The notes: generated by a model from the sequence alone, not told the origin. A DNA stretch of 64,000 nucleotides from Coriobacteriaceae bacterium AF45-21 (GCA_027682925.1 JAQCYU010000008.1:1-64000), one strand, 5' to 3'. Shown: positions 8,678-18,074, counted from the first letter of the stretch. Program-made: numbers and translations.

Positions 8678-9762
8678 ATGGCGCACGATGTAGTCCTGAT
8701 TCCCGGTGACGGTATCGGTCCCGAGATTACGCAGGCCATGCGCCGCGTGGTCGAGGCCACCGGTGTCCAGATCAACTGGAACGTCCAGGAGGCCGGCGCC
8801 GGCGTCATGGACGAGTTTGGCACGCCGCTGCCCCAGCACGTGCTCGATGCGGTTGCCGAGACTAAGGTTGCCATCAAGGGCCCCATCACCACACCGGTCG
8901 GTACGGGCTTCCGCAGCGTCAACGTGGCCTGCGCAAGCACTTCGACCTGTACGCTTGCGTGCGCCCTTGCCTGTCGCAGCCGGGCGACGGCTCGCGCTTC
9001 CGTGACGTCGATCTGGTCATCGTGCGCGAGAACACCGAGGACCTCTACGCCGGTATCGAGTTCGATGAGGGCGCTGCCGAGGTCGAGGAACTCTCGCAGC
9101 TCGTCGAGCGCTCGGGCCAAAAGACCTTCGCCGCTGATTCCGCCATCTCGATCAAGCCCATCTCCATCGCCAAGAGCCGCCGCATTGTGGAGTACGCCTT
9201 TGAGTACGCCCGCCGCTGCGGCCGCAAAAAGGTGACGGCTGTGCACAAGGCCAACATCATGAAGGCGACCGACGGCCTGTTCCTGCGCGTTGCGCGCGAG
9301 GTGGCCGCCAACTATCCCGATATCGAGTTCAACGACAAGATTGTCGACGCCACCTGCATGGGCCTGGTCCAGAACCCCAACGACTTCGATGTCCTGGTGC
9401 TACCCAACCTGTACGGCGACATTGTGAGCGACCTGTGCGCCGGCCTGGTGGGCGGCTTAGGGATGGCCCCCGGCTCCAACATCGGTGCCGACTGCGCCAT
9501 CTTCGAGGCGACGCACGGCTCCGCGCCCGATATCGCTGGCCAGGATATCGCTAACCCCACGGCCGAGATTCTGTCTGCGGCTATGATGCTCGATCACCTG
9601 GGCGAGAACGACGCGGCCAATCGTATTCGCGCCGCCGTTTCTGCCACGCTCGACGAGGGTGAGCAGGTCACCGGCGACGTTCGTCGTGCCCAGACCGGCT
9701 CCGTTGAGGGCGCTGTGGGCACGCAGGCCTTTGCCGATGCCGTTATCGCGCACCTGGCCTAA
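8678..9762 (+). CDS. icd: NAD-dependent isocitrate dehydrogenase (frame broken near 8929)
   Basis: Restored length is 361 residues. The sequence has [11 protein letters not shown] near residue 10, [16 protein letters not shown] (after adding one C), [14 protein letters not shown], a Lys/Asn catalytic region around [14 protein letters not shown], and [20 protein letters not shown] plus [12 protein letters not shown]. These identify the isocitrate/isopropylmalate dehydrogenase family, closest by eye to small NAD-type isocitrate dehydrogenases. It oxidises isocitrate to 2-oxoglutarate. As read, codons change frame at GTGGCCTGCG, where GTGGCCCTGCG restores the protein. No leu genes are adjacent, which argues against isopropylmalate dehydrogenase. 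Confidence 0.85.
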
Positions 9763-9821
9763 GGCATGCAGACTGCAAACGCCTAAATAGTACTTAAGTG
9801 TTTGCGTATAACCTGAGAATC

Positions 9822-9855
9822 AATACGCCCGGCGCTCTGTCGGGCGTATTCTATT
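9822..9855 (+). terminator. Intrinsic terminator after icd
   Basis: AATACGCCCG and CGGGCGTATT form a 10-bp perfect stem ending in an AT-rich tract. A weaker GCAAACGC hairpin precedes it at about 9775-9806. Confidence 0.8.
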
Positions 9856-9888
9856 GCGGACTATGTTTCCTAACAAGGAGTAACTGAT

Positions 9889-10971
9889 ATGGGTCTGATT
9901 CAAAAGAAGGACGAGAAGGACGAGATCGACGGCATCCAGATCATCGAGCGCGGCGAAGGCCCCGATGGTGACGAGGACGAGAAGATCGACCTGGTTGCCG
10001 GTACGTCTGCCGAGCACATTGCTGCTGGCACGACGGCCGAGGAAGAGGACGCCCGTCTGGAGGCTCAGATCGCCGCAGATGCCGCTGACGAGAACCTCAT
10101 GTCCGAGGAGCAAGACGAGGACGACTCCGACGCGGACGACCATGCATCCAAGCACAAGAAGACGATGATTGCCGCCTTTGTGGTTGCAGTCGTGATCGCT
10201 GCGGTGGTCGGCTTCTTTATGGGCAATGGCGGCTTTGGCGGCAAGGGCGTCGGTTCGTCGACCCTGACCGAGGACCAGCTCGATTCGACCGTGGCAAGCT
10301 ATAGTTATAGCGGCAAGAAGAGCGACATCACCGCGCGCGAGGCCATCGAGAGCCAGTACAGCCTCGATACCGTCAAGGATAGTAACGGCAACTACACCGC
10401 CCCCTCTGCCGACGTCATCCTGTCTTACGTGCGCAACAAGATTCTGCTCGATGCTGCCGAGGACGAGGGCATTACCGTCTCCTCTAAGGAGATGAAGAAG
10501 TACGCCGAGGATTCTATCGGCACCTCGGACTACGACACCATGGCCAAGCAGTATGGCGTGTCCAAGGACCAGGCCAAGCAGATCGTCCGCCAGTCCGCGA
10601 CGCTGCAGAAGCTCTACAAGAAGAAGGTGGGCGATGCTTCCGCGAGCATGCCGACCGCTCCGACCGAGCCTTCTGACGGCAACGAGGACACCGCGAGCAA
10701 GGATTACGCCGATTACATCATCAACCTTGCCGGTGACGAGTGGGATAGCTCGAAGGGCACCTGGAAGGACGAGAACAGCACCTACGCTAAGGCCTTCGCT
10801 AACGATGCCTTTACCGCCGATAGTGCCACCTATAAGCAGGCCATGACCGCCTATTACACCGCCTATCAGCAGTACTCCTCGCAGGCCTCGAGCGCCAGCT
10901 CCAAGTGGACCGAGTATGCCAACGGCCTGTACGCCAAGGCCAACATCAGCATCTACGGCCTGTTTGCTTAA
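9889..10971 (+). CDS. Membrane-anchored extracytoplasmic protein with SurA-N-like region
   Basis: A 360-residue protein. The first ~90 residues are strongly acidic and cytoplasmic (many Asp and Glu). One TM helix lies at about residues 95-113 (MIAAFVVAVVIAAVVGFFMG). The outside part (~115-360) begins with Gly/Ser and contains an all-helical region around VILSYVRNKILLDAAEDEGI, followed by KEMKKYAEDSIG. That resembles the N-terminal chaperone segment of SurA/PrsA-type proteins, but no peptidyl-prolyl isomerase domain is visible. The C-terminus is rich in Tyr, Ser and Ala. Single-gene unit between two terminators. Confidence 0.75.
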   Translation: MGLIQKKDEKDEIDGIQIIERGEGPDGDEDEKIDLVAGTSAEHIAAGTTAEEEDARLEAQIAADAADENLMSEEQDEDDSDADDHASKHKKTMIAAFVVAVVIAAVVGFFMGNGGFGGKGVGSSTLTEDQLDSTVASYSYSGKKSDITAREAIESQYSLDTVKDSNGNYTAPSADVILSYVRNKILLDAAEDEGITVSSKEMKKYAEDSIGTSDYDTMAKQYGVSKDQAKQIVRQSATLQKLYKKKVGDASASMPTAPTEPSDGNEDTASKDYADYIINLAGDEWDSSKGTWKDENSTYAKAFANDAFTADSATYKQAMTAYYTAYQQYSSQASSASSKWTEYANGLYAKANISIYGLFA

Positions 10972-11014
10972 AGGTTGCCCGAGCTTTCGAGCACGAAGTC
11001 GAAATATCTGATTG

Positions 11015-11047
11015 AGCCCGCTAGAACGTCGTTCTGGCGGGCTTTTT
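11015..11047 (+). terminator. Intrinsic terminator
   Basis: AGCCCGCTAGAAC and GTTCTGGCGGGCT form the stem, followed by TTTTT at 11043-11047. It also faces the convergent XRE gene. Confidence 0.9.
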
Positions 11048-11080
11048 GCGTTGAGGGCGTGATTGGCGGCTTAATTATGG

Positions 11081-11320
11081 CTATTCATCTTTAAGTCCAA
11101 AGAGGTTATCGGCTTCATCGTCAGGCATATATTCCAGCACATCGCCCGGTTGGCAGTCGAGAGCCCGGCATATCGCGTCAAGAGTTGAAAAGCGCACGGC
11201 AGAAACCTTGCCCGTCTTGATACGCGACATATTGACCTGGGAGATACCCACGCGTTCCGCAAGCTCTTTGGATGAAATCTTGCGTTCGGCAAGCATGCGG
11301 TCGAGCCGCAGAATAATCAT
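11081..11320 (-). CDS. Small XRE/Cro-type transcriptional regulator
   Basis: A 79-residue single-domain protein. It is a helix-turn-helix of the Cro/YozG type: MLAERKISSKELAERVGISQVNMSRIKTGK, then STLDAICRALDCQPGDVLEY. Such regulators are usually paired with a DUF2975 membrane protein, as here. It is predicted to repress its own operon or respond to a membrane-derived signal. It starts 9 bases after the DUF2975 stop, so the two are one transcript. Confidence 0.9.
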   Translation of the reverse strand: MIILRLDRMLAERKISSKELAERVGISQVNMSRIKTGKVSAVRFSTLDAICRALDCQPGDVLEYMPDDEADNLFGLKDE

Positions 11321-11329
11321 GGATTCCCC

Positions 11330-11967
11330 CTAGAGCAACTCGTCATCTTGTTTTTGCAGGATACACCCGTACTGGAAGACGCTGGCAATCAGGCTAATAA
11401 TCAGGCCTGCAAAGACCATAGAGAGGTCGAGGTGCTGGCCACCAAGCGCATCCGTAAAGTTGCCGCCAAATCCTGAGAGTATCAGCCCGTGACTATGGCA
11501 CCAAGAAGCTTCACAGCAACGCCGCCAATAAGGAACAAATGTCCTACTTGACGTAGTATGCGGATGCATTCGAGGTCAAAGGGCCTGCCCGCCTTTTCAA
11601 TGGCGGAGAAAAACCTGTATGCGCTTAGCGCGATGGCAAGCGCGAGGCATGCCATCATGCCGCTCCCTATGGCAGTATGACCGTCGTGCGCGACAAGCAT
11701 AAGAGGAGTCTGTTCATTGGTGCCGACGAGAGCGAGAATTGGCCCTTCGCTAGCCTCAAGCTCTACGGATTGGAGACAGAACCCTTGGGAGAGGCTAGGC
11801 AATATGAGTAGATCGTAGATTGCAATGACTGCGAGGAGTCCCAGAGCGAGCGCCACGATGGTGCAGATTGTGCCCCATTTGCAGTAGCGAGTGAGCTTCC
11901 TCAGTTTGGCTATTGCCTGTTCACGGTCGATGGCTTCATTCGATTTGGATACGTTCCAGCGGATCAT
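11330..11967 (-). CDS. DUF2975-type four-helix membrane protein (frame broken near 11486)
   Basis: Restored length is 212 residues. Hydrophobic helices fall at about residues 35-58, 100-122, 148-166 and 183-203, as expected for DUF2975 proteins, which accompany XRE regulators. The sequence breaks where ACGGGCTG should probably be ACGGGGCTG; the repaired join reads IVTGLILSGFGGNFTDALGG. ATG 11967 is chosen because GGAGG lies 5-9 bases upstream. Function of the family is unknown. Confidence 0.75.
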
Positions 11968-12222
11968 AGCTCCTCCAACCAATGTCTTGGATGATACTTG
12001 TATCTTATATCATACTTAATGATAAACGATAAACAATTACAGATTAGAGTAAGAGTAAGTAATGTTTGTGAGACGAATAGCGAGAGCTTGTGGCATATTT
12101 AGGGAGTGAGAGTTTGGCACGTGGGGGATGGACGAGTATCTAAATATCCTGCAACCGCGCAAGTGCTTCATCGGGTCTCCCTAATTCATATGGGAAAACG
12201 GCTGCAAACGATTGCAAATAAC

Positions 12223-12252
12223 CGGTGAACGGTCGAAAACTACCGTTCACCG
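12223..12252. promoter_or_regulatory. Perfect inverted repeat in the PTS upstream region
   Basis: CGGTGAACGGT and ACCGTTCACCG flank an 8-bp spacer. The same TGAACGGT core recurs upstream of several sugar operons in this window. Likely a regulator site; the regulator is unknown. Confidence 0.6.
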
Positions 12253-12440
12253 ATAATATCGAAACTGGTTCTAACTGGTATTAAGTCAAAAAGACCAATT
12301 CACAAATCTTCACAATGACCTGCATTTTTTCTACACGCCATTTTTAGCCACCCTGCGTTGTTTAGACACGAAAAAAGTTCCGATCTTTCGTCAAAGTATT
12401 TCGATACGGTTTCAAAACCGCAGGTAGAAGTGTTAACGAG

Positions 12441-12472
12441 CGGTAAACGGTCGATTTTTTACCGTGAACGGT
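12441..12472. promoter_or_regulatory. Second TRAACGGT-type site
   Basis: CGGTAAACGGT at 12441-12451 is followed at 12461-12472 by ACCGTGAACGGT, a variant of the site at 12223. The remainder of 11968-12674 holds AT-rich sequence and no gene. Confidence 0.5.
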
Positions 12473-12523
12473 GCAAAAACGTTTTACTGTATGAATCAAC
12501 GAAAGCAACCTCTTCTGTGGTGA

Positions 12524-12580
12524 TATAGTGACAACAACACGTCACGTGGTTACTACCAGTTGAGAGACCACTGGTTCTCA
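12524..12580 (+). promoter_or_regulatory. PTS operon promoter with GntR operator
   Basis: A -10-like TATAGT lies at 12524-12529. Downstream is the palindrome TGGTTACTACCA at 12547-12558, identical to one upstream of agaS (16836-16847) and similar to NagR/DasR-type GntR operators. A further imperfect palindrome, GAGACCACTGGTTCTC, follows at 12564-12579. An operator just downstream of the promoter fits repression by the GntR protein encoded at 16065. Confidence 0.7.
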
Positions 12581-12674
12581 AAGAACGCTTTCCAAGAAGC
12601 TTTAAGGGCGATTGCCCGTTGGCTTCCGAACATCATCGGACTCAGATCGTACACACCTCGGAAGGGAAATTTGA

Positions 12675-13118
12675 ATGGTTGGCTTTATTCTTACCGGTCA
12701 TGGACAGTTCGCACCCGGCCTCGCAAGCGCTATCGCTATGGTCGCTGGCGACCAGCCCGCTTTTACCGTCGTTCCTTTTGAGGGCGACCAGGCTGCTTCC
12801 TACGGTGAGGATCTCCGCGCCGCTATCACCGCCATGCGCGAGGAGTGCGATGGTGTGCTCGTCTTTACCGACCTGCTCGGTGGTACCCCGTTTAACCAGT
12901 CGATGATGATTGCCCAGGATGTCGACAATGTCGAGGTTCTGACTGGCACCAACCTTCCCATGGTTATTGAGCTTCTGTTCCTCCGCGGTAACGCCACGCT
13001 CGCCGAGCTTGGCGAGCAGGCCGTGACCGTTGGCCAGACGGGCATCACCGCCCAGACGGTCGCATCCGTTGCCGGCTCCGAGGAAGAGGATATCTTCGGC
13101 GACGAGGACGGCATCTAA
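12675..13118 (+). CDS. Mannose-family PTS EIIA component
   Basis: A 147-residue cytoplasmic EIIA of the Man/Aga type. The N-terminus MVGFILTGHGQFAPGLASA places the phosphorylated His at residue 9. The acidic C-terminus (EEEDIFGDEDGI) is short. It takes phosphate from HPr and passes it to the EIIB at 13435. It is first in the operon EIIA-YajC-EIIB-EIIC-EIID. Its stop overlaps the next start as TAATG. Gene context (agaS, nagA, lacC) suggests an amino sugar such as GalNAc or galactosamine as substrate. Confidence 0.93.
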   Translation: MVGFILTGHGQFAPGLASAIAMVAGDQPAFTVVPFEGDQAASYGEDLRAAITAMREECDGVLVFTDLLGGTPFNQSMMIAQDVDNVEVLTGTNLPMVIELLFLRGNATLAELGEQAVTVGQTGITAQTVASVAGSEEEDIFGDEDGI

Positions 13119-13398
13119 TGGCCGATTTCGGAGCCAACGTCCTGAGCTCCTCGGTTGCCTTTTAGGCCTGCTTGTCGTCATGGGCTTGATTTACACCATC
13201 TGGTCGCAAATCAACATGAAGAAGAAGCAGAAGTACTTCAAGGAGCTGCACACCGAGCTCAAGCCGGGTCAGGAGGTTCTTTTCGCCGGCGGTATCTACG
13301 GAACCGTCAAGGGCATCGAAGGCGAAAAGGTCCAGATCAAAGTCCGATCCGGTGCCGTCGTAGATGTTTCGCGTTACGCGATTCAGGAGATCAAGTAA
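13118..13398 (+). CDS. yajC: YajC-like small membrane protein (frame broken near 13150)
   Basis: Restored length is 93 residues. The start overlaps the EIIA stop and gives MADFGANVLSS; after one missing base (CTCCTCGG to CTCCCTCGG) it continues LGCLLGLLVVMGLIYTIWSQINMKKKQKYFKELHTEL. This is one TM helix followed by the small cytoplasmic beta domain (QEVLFAGGIYGTVKGIEGEKV) of YajC. YajC is an accessory of the Sec translocase, but yajC-like genes also occur inside hyaluronate/GalNAc-type mannose-family PTS operons of streptococci, as here. Its role in those operons is not established. Confidence 0.8.
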
Positions 13399-13434
13399 CT
13401 GTCGTCAGCAAATAACGAAAGGAAGCTGATCAAC

Positions 13435-13917
13435 ATGGCAGAACCCAACATTCTTCTTACCCGCATCGATAACCGACTGGTCCATGGTCAGGTCGCTACC
13501 CAGTGGAACTCCACCCTGGGCTCCAACCTCATCCTCGTCGCCAACGACGACGTGTCGACCAACACCATGCGTCAGAACCTCATGAAGATGGCCGCTCCCA
13601 CCGGCGTCGCTACGCGTTTCTTCTCCCTGCAGAAGACCATCGACGTCATCGGCAAGGCGAGCCCGCGCCAGAAGATCTTCATCGTGGCCGAAACACCGGA
13701 AGACGTGCTTACGCTCGTCAAGGGCGGTGTGCCTATAAAGAAGGTAAACATCGGCAACATGCACATGTCGGAAGGAAAGCGCCAAGTCGCCACCTCCGTC
13801 GCAGTTAACGACGAGGATGTCGCTGCGTTTAAAGAGCTGCAGGAATTGGGGGTGGAGTTGGAGATCAGGCGCGTTCCGAGCACGCCTGTTGAGGACACGA
13901 GCAAGCTCTTCTCGTAA
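13435..13917 (+). CDS. Mannose-family PTS EIIB component
   Basis: A 160-residue EIIB of the Man/Sor type. The motif LLTRIDNRLVHGQVATQW puts the phosphorylated His at residue 17. The rest follows the family (LILVANDDVSTNTMRQNLMKM; VKGGVPIKKVNIGNMHM). It carries phosphate from EIIA to the incoming sugar at the EIIC/EIID channel. It is preceded by AAAGGAAG. A divergent paralogue lacking this His lies at 23886. Confidence 0.94.
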   Translation: MAEPNILLTRIDNRLVHGQVATQWNSTLGSNLILVANDDVSTNTMRQNLMKMAAPTGVATRFFSLQKTIDVIGKASPRQKIFIVAETPEDVLTLVKGGVPIKKVNIGNMHMSEGKRQVATSVAVNDEDVAAFKELQELGVELEIRRVPSTPVEDTSKLFS

Positions 13918-14007
13918 TCCTCGTGACCCACGTTGTCAGGAGTGAAACCCTGACATTCTGTACGTGAAATCCAAAGTGCGTACATACATTTTGAAAGGAG
14001 GAGCAAG

Positions 14008-14807
14008 ATGGAATACACGATCTTCCAGGTCGCTCTGGTCTTCATCGTCACGTTCGTCGCGGCAATCGACCAGTTTAACTTCCTCGAGTCTCTCTATCAG
14101 CCCATCGTCACCGGCGCGTCATCGGTCTTATCCTTGGCGACCTCAACACCGGTCTTCTCGTGGGTGGTACTTATCAGCTCATGACGATCGGCAACATGCC
14201 GATCGGAGGTGCTCAGCCGCCTAACGCTGTTATCGGCGGCATCATGGCAGCCATTCTCGCTATCGCTACGGGCCTTGAGCCCAACGCGGCAGTCGGCCTC
14301 GCCATTCCGTTCGCTCTGCTTGGTCAGCTCGGCGTTACCCTGGTCTTCACGCTTATGTCGCCGCTCATGTCCTCCGCGGACAACATGGCTCACAACGCTG
14401 ACACCAAGGGTATCGAGCGTCTGAACTACTTCGCCATGGCTCTGCTCGGCCTGATCTTCGCTGTCGTCGTCACCCTGTTCTTCATCGCTGGCGCTACCAT
14501 CGGTCAGACCATCGCTTCCGCCATCCCGACTTGGCTGCAGACCGGTCTGTCCGCTGCAGGCGGCATGATGCGCTTCGTCGGCTTCGCCGTCCTGCTCAAG
14601 GTTATGATGAACCGCGATATGTGGGGCTTCTTCCTCATGGGCTTTGGCCTCGCGCTCATCACCGTTGCCAACGATTCTCTGGCAACCCCTGCCCTGCTCA
14701 TCCTCGCTCTCATCGGCTTCGGCATCGCTTTCTGGGACTTCCAGCAGCAGACCGAGCTGAAGGGTGCAGCTGTTTCTGACGGAGGTGACTTCGAAGATGG
14801 CATCTAA
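14008..14807 (+). CDS. Mannose-family PTS EIIC component (frame broken near 14118)
   Basis: Restored length is 266 residues. The start MEYTIFQVALVFIVTFVAAIDQFNFLESLYQPIVTGA continues, after one missing G (GGCGCGTCATC to GGCGCGGTCATC), as VIGLILGDLNTGLLVGGTYQLMTIG, the typical EIIC core. Several TM helices follow. EIIC and EIID form the membrane channel. The ATG is preceded by AAAGGAGGAG. Its end overlaps the EIID start by 11 bases. Confidence 0.88.
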
Positions 14808-15879
14808 TGAGTATGTGATCCCGGAGCACTACGAGGATCTCACTCCTGCTCCGCAGCTCGACCAGAAGACCCTCAACAAGATGGCTTGGCGCTCCTGCTT
14901 CCTGCAGGCCTCGTTCAACTACGAGCGTATGCAGGCCGCTGGCTGGCTCTACTCCATCATCCCCGGTCTGGAGAAGATCCACACCAACAAGAACGACCTC
15001 GCGGCTTCCATGAGCCACAACCTGGAGTTCTTCAACACCCACCCGTTCCTCGTCACCTTTGTTATGGGTATCGTGCTTTCGCTCGAGCAGAACAAGGTTG
15101 ACATCCCCACGATCCGCGCCGTCCGCGTCGCCGCAATGGGCCCGCTCGGTGGTATCGGTGACGCCCTGTTCTGGCTGACGCTCGTGCCTATCACGGCCGG
15201 CATCACCTCCAACATGGCCATCAACGGCAACGCCGCTGCGCCGATCATCTTCCTGGTGATCTTCAACGTCGTCCAGTTCGCTCTGCGCTTCTGGCTCATG
15301 AACTGGTCCTACAAGCTTGGCACCAGCGCTATTGACGCTCTGACCGCCAACATGCAGGCCTTCACGCGTGCCGCTTCCATCATGGGCGTCTTCGTCGTCG
15401 GTTGCCTGGTCGTCACCATGGGTGGCACCCAGATCAACCTCCAGATCCCCAACGGCACCACCCGTGGCCTCTCCGCTACTACCGTGATCGTCTCCGAGAA
15501 GGAGGCCGAGAACTTCACCGGTATGGAGGGCATCGATACCGAGACCGCTGAGGCCGGTACCATCGCCATGACCGATGAGGACGGCAACGCCCTCACCGCT
15601 TCCGATGCCGACGGCAACGCTGTCGAGTGCGGCGTCACCGATCTGGGCAACGGCATGGAGTCCGTTACCTACGGCACCGTCACCGAGGATCCGGTCAACT
15701 TCTCCGTTGCCGACACCCTCAACACCATCGTCCCGAAGCTCGTCCCGCTTATGCTTACGCTGCTGCTTTACTACATGTTCGCTAAGCACAGCTGGACCCC
15801 GACCAAGGGCATTCTGCTGCTCTTCGTCCTGGGCATCCTGGGCGCTGGCCCGCTTGGTCTCTGGCCGAGCATCTGGTAA
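14797..15879 (+). CDS. Mannose-family PTS EIID component with acidic insertion
   Basis: A 360-residue EIID. The first ~210 residues match the family (KMAWRSCFLQASFNYERMQAAG near 32; AMGPLGGIGDALFWLTLVP near 114). EIID proteins are usually 270-300 residues. The extra length is an acidic, Gly/Thr-rich block at about residues 220-310 (SEKEAENFTGMEG, MTDEDGNALTASDADG) before the last TM helices (VPLMLTLLLYYMFAKHSW). The insertion is probably an exposed loop. Last gene of the operon; a strong terminator follows. Confidence 0.92.
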   Translation: MASNEYVIPEHYEDLTPAPQLDQKTLNKMAWRSCFLQASFNYERMQAAGWLYSIIPGLEKIHTNKNDLAASMSHNLEFFNTHPFLVTFVMGIVLSLEQNKVDIPTIRAVRVAAMGPLGGIGDALFWLTLVPITAGITSNMAINGNAAAPIIFLVIFNVVQFALRFWLMNWSYKLGTSAIDALTANMQAFTRAASIMGVFVVGCLVVTMGGTQINLQIPNGTTRGLSATTVIVSEKEAENFTGMEGIDTETAEAGTIAMTDEDGNALTASDADGNAVECGVTDLGNGMESVTYGTVTEDPVNFSVADTLNTIVPKLVPLMLTLLLYYMFAKHSWTPTKGILLLFVLGILGAGPLGLWPSIW

Positions 15880-15945
15880 GGCTCTAGCTTGAGGGGTGTG
15901 TCCCTACGCGGCTCACACCCCGACCCCTTAAGCCATGTGTATGTT

Positions 15946-15984
15946 AAAAGCCGCGTGCTCGAAAGAGCGCGCGGCTTTTGTTTT
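15946..15984 (+). terminator. Intrinsic terminator of the mannose-family PTS operon
   Basis: AAAAGCCGCGTGCTC pairs with GAGCGCGCGGCTTTT around a GAAA tetraloop, followed by GTTTTC. Confidence 0.9.
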
Positions 15985-16064
15985 CTTGATGATTCGGGTG
16001 TGGCAGACAGATAATGCTTAACACCCTAGGTAGTTAGCCGAATTCGAGCAAAAGGGAGGATAGG

Positions 16065-16795
16065 ATGGCGATCGGAGCGCGTAAGCAACCGCTGTACGAT
16101 CAGCTGGTCGATATTCTGACCGAAAAGATTGACCATGAATATCGCGCCGGTGACATGATTCCTTCCGAGCGCGAACTTTCGGAGCGCTATGGTCTCTCGC
16201 GCACTACGGTACGCCTGGCTCTGCAGGAACTGGAGCGTTTAGGACTGGTGGTTCGGCAGCACGGTCGCGGTACCTTTGTGACCGACCGTTCGGCAAAGGC
16301 AACCAATCTTATGCAGTCCTACAGCTTTACCGAGCAGATGCGCGCGATGGGTCGCGACCCCGAGACCACGATTCTCGATTTTTGCGAGATGGAGCCGATA
16401 AGAATCTGGCCGAGCATATGGGATTACGTATCGGTGATCGCATTTTTAAGCTCAAGCGCCTTCGTTCTGCCGACAACATGCCCATGATGGTCGAACGCAG
16501 CTATCTACCGGTTCGTCAATTTCTGTCCCTAAAGCGACCGCTGCTGGAGCGCAAGCCGCTTTACGATGTGATTGAGCAAGACTTTCAGCAAAAGATACGC
16601 GTGGCCGAAGAGGAGTTCTATGCGAGCATAGCCCGTCCCACCGACGCCCACCTTTTGGGAATTGTCGAGGGCTCGCCTGTGCTCGATTTGGTCAGGACTA
16701 CGTATAACGAGTCAAACGAGGTTGTGGAGTATACACTCTCGGTTGCTCGTGCCGATCAGTTTAAATACAAGGTTTACCACCAGCGTAGCAACTAG
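16065..16795 (+). CDS. GntR/HutC family repressor (frame broken near 16394)
   Basis: Restored length is 243 residues. Residues 8-75 are the winged helix (PLYDQLVDILTEKI; PSERELSERYGLSRTTVRLA; GRGTFV). Residues ~95-240 are a UTRA ligand-binding domain (SFTEQMRAMG; PMMVERSYLP; SARADQF-like end) as in NagR, DasR and AgaR-type regulators that sense amino-sugar phosphates. The frame shifts at GGAGCCGATA, where GGAGGCCGATA restores EADKNLAEHMGLRIGD. It lies between the PTS operon and agaS, both of which carry TGGTTACTACCA, so it probably represses both. Confidence 0.85.
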
Positions 16796-16835
16796 TGTCC
16801 GCATCGTTTCCATATGGTGATTCTTTGCATTTAAC

Positions 16836-16870
16836 TGGTTACTACCAGATAACCAACTGAAGTGTATAAT
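16836..16870 (+). promoter_or_regulatory. agaS promoter with GntR operator
   Basis: TGGTTACTACCA at 16836-16847 sits in the -35 region of a promoter with a consensus -10 TATAAT at 16865-16870. Steric repression by the adjacent GntR protein is the simplest reading. Confidence 0.75.
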
Positions 16871-16909
16871 TGCACGTCAGAGGATTACTTCTAGAGAGAG
16901 GTATTAGAA

Positions 16910-18074
16910 ATGTTCGAGAAGAGTGTCGAGGAGCTCACCGAGCTCGGCGCCCAGATCACCACGGCCGAGATTGCTCAGCAGCCCGAGCTTTGGCGTGATA
17001 CGCTCAACATCTATCGCGAGAACAAGGAGGCCATCGAGGCCTTCCTGGCCGAGGCTCGCGCTATGGGCGAGGGCCGTCTGTCCGTTGTCTTCACCGGTGC
17101 CGGTACGTCCGACTACGTTGGCGATACCTGCGCCCCGTACCTGCGTCACGCTGGCAACACTGATCTCTACGACTTTAAGCCCATCGCCACGACCGACATC
17201 GTGAGCGCTCCGCGCGACTTCCTGCGCGCCGAGGATCCCACGCTCGTGGTTTCCTTTGCCCGCTCTGGCAACAGCCCCGAGAGCCTTGCCGCCGTCGCCG
17301 TTGCCAAGGAGCTCGTCCACAACGTCAAGTTCCTCAACATCACCTGCGCTCCCGAGGCAAGCTCGCCGTCGAGTCTGCCGATGATCCCAACGCGCTGACG
17401 CTGCTCATTCCGCGCGCCAACGACAAGGCTTCGCCATGACCGGTTCTTATTCCTGCATGACCCTGCTCTCCACCCTTATTTTCGACACTGCCTCTGACGA
17501 GCAGAAGGCCGAGTGGGTTGAGACCATCGCCAAGATGGGCGAGGAGGTCATCTCCCGTGAGCCCGAGATCGCCGATTACCTGGCTGGCGACTTCAACCGC
17601 GTGACCTACTTGGGTTCTGGCTCCTTCGGTGGCCTTGCCCAGGAGAGCCAGCTCAAGATCCTCGAGCTCGCTCACGGTCTGGTCGCTACTTCCTACGACA
17701 CCTCCATGGGCTATCGTCACGGACCTAAGTCCTTCGTCGACGATAAGACGCTCGTCTTCGTGTTCGTCAACAACGACGCCTACACCCGTCAGTACGACAT
17801 CGACATCCTCAACGAGATCGGTGGCGACGAGATCGCTCAGCACACCGTTGCCGTTCAGCAGGAAGGTGCCACCGTCTATGAGGGTGAGTCCTTCACCTTT
17901 AAGGGCTACGAGGCACTTCCCGAGGGCTACCTTGCTCTGCCGTTCGTGATGTTTGCCCAGGCTATCAGTCTGCTCAACTCCGTGCGCGTGGGCAACACGC
18001 CCGATACGCCGAGCCCCACCGGCACGGTCAACCGCGTGGTTAAGGGCGTGACGATTCACCCCTTCACCGCTTAA
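16910..18074 (+). CDS. agaS: AgaS-type SIS-domain isomerase/deaminase (frames broken near 17356 and 17427)
   Basis: Restored length is 388 residues with two SIS domains. The first has VVFTGAGTSDYVGDTCAPYL near residue 62 and VVSFARSGNSPES near 112. The second has YLGSGSFGGLAQESQLKILE and the AgaS-like TSYDTSMGYRHGPKSFVDD. AgaS converts galactosamine-6-phosphate to tagatose-6-phosphate with release of ammonia. Two single-base losses (GAGGCAAG for GAGGGCAAG; AAGGCTTC for AAGGGCTTC) split the frame; the repaired middle reads APEGKLAVESADDPNALTLL. A terminator follows, so agaS is transcribed alone from the promoter at 16836. Confidence 0.87.

Noticed and set aside
8678..9762. Isopropylmalate dehydrogenase (leuB) rather than isocitrate dehydrogenase.
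   Set aside because: The [13 protein letters not shown] and [14 protein letters not shown] segments resemble NAD-type isocitrate dehydrogenases more, and no leucine genes are adjacent.
8678..17450. Programmed ribosomal frameshifting as an explanation for broken frames in icd, EIIC, AgaS and others.
   Set aside because: The sites lack slippery heptamers and stimulatory structures, occur in many unrelated genes, and always require a missing base in a G/C run.
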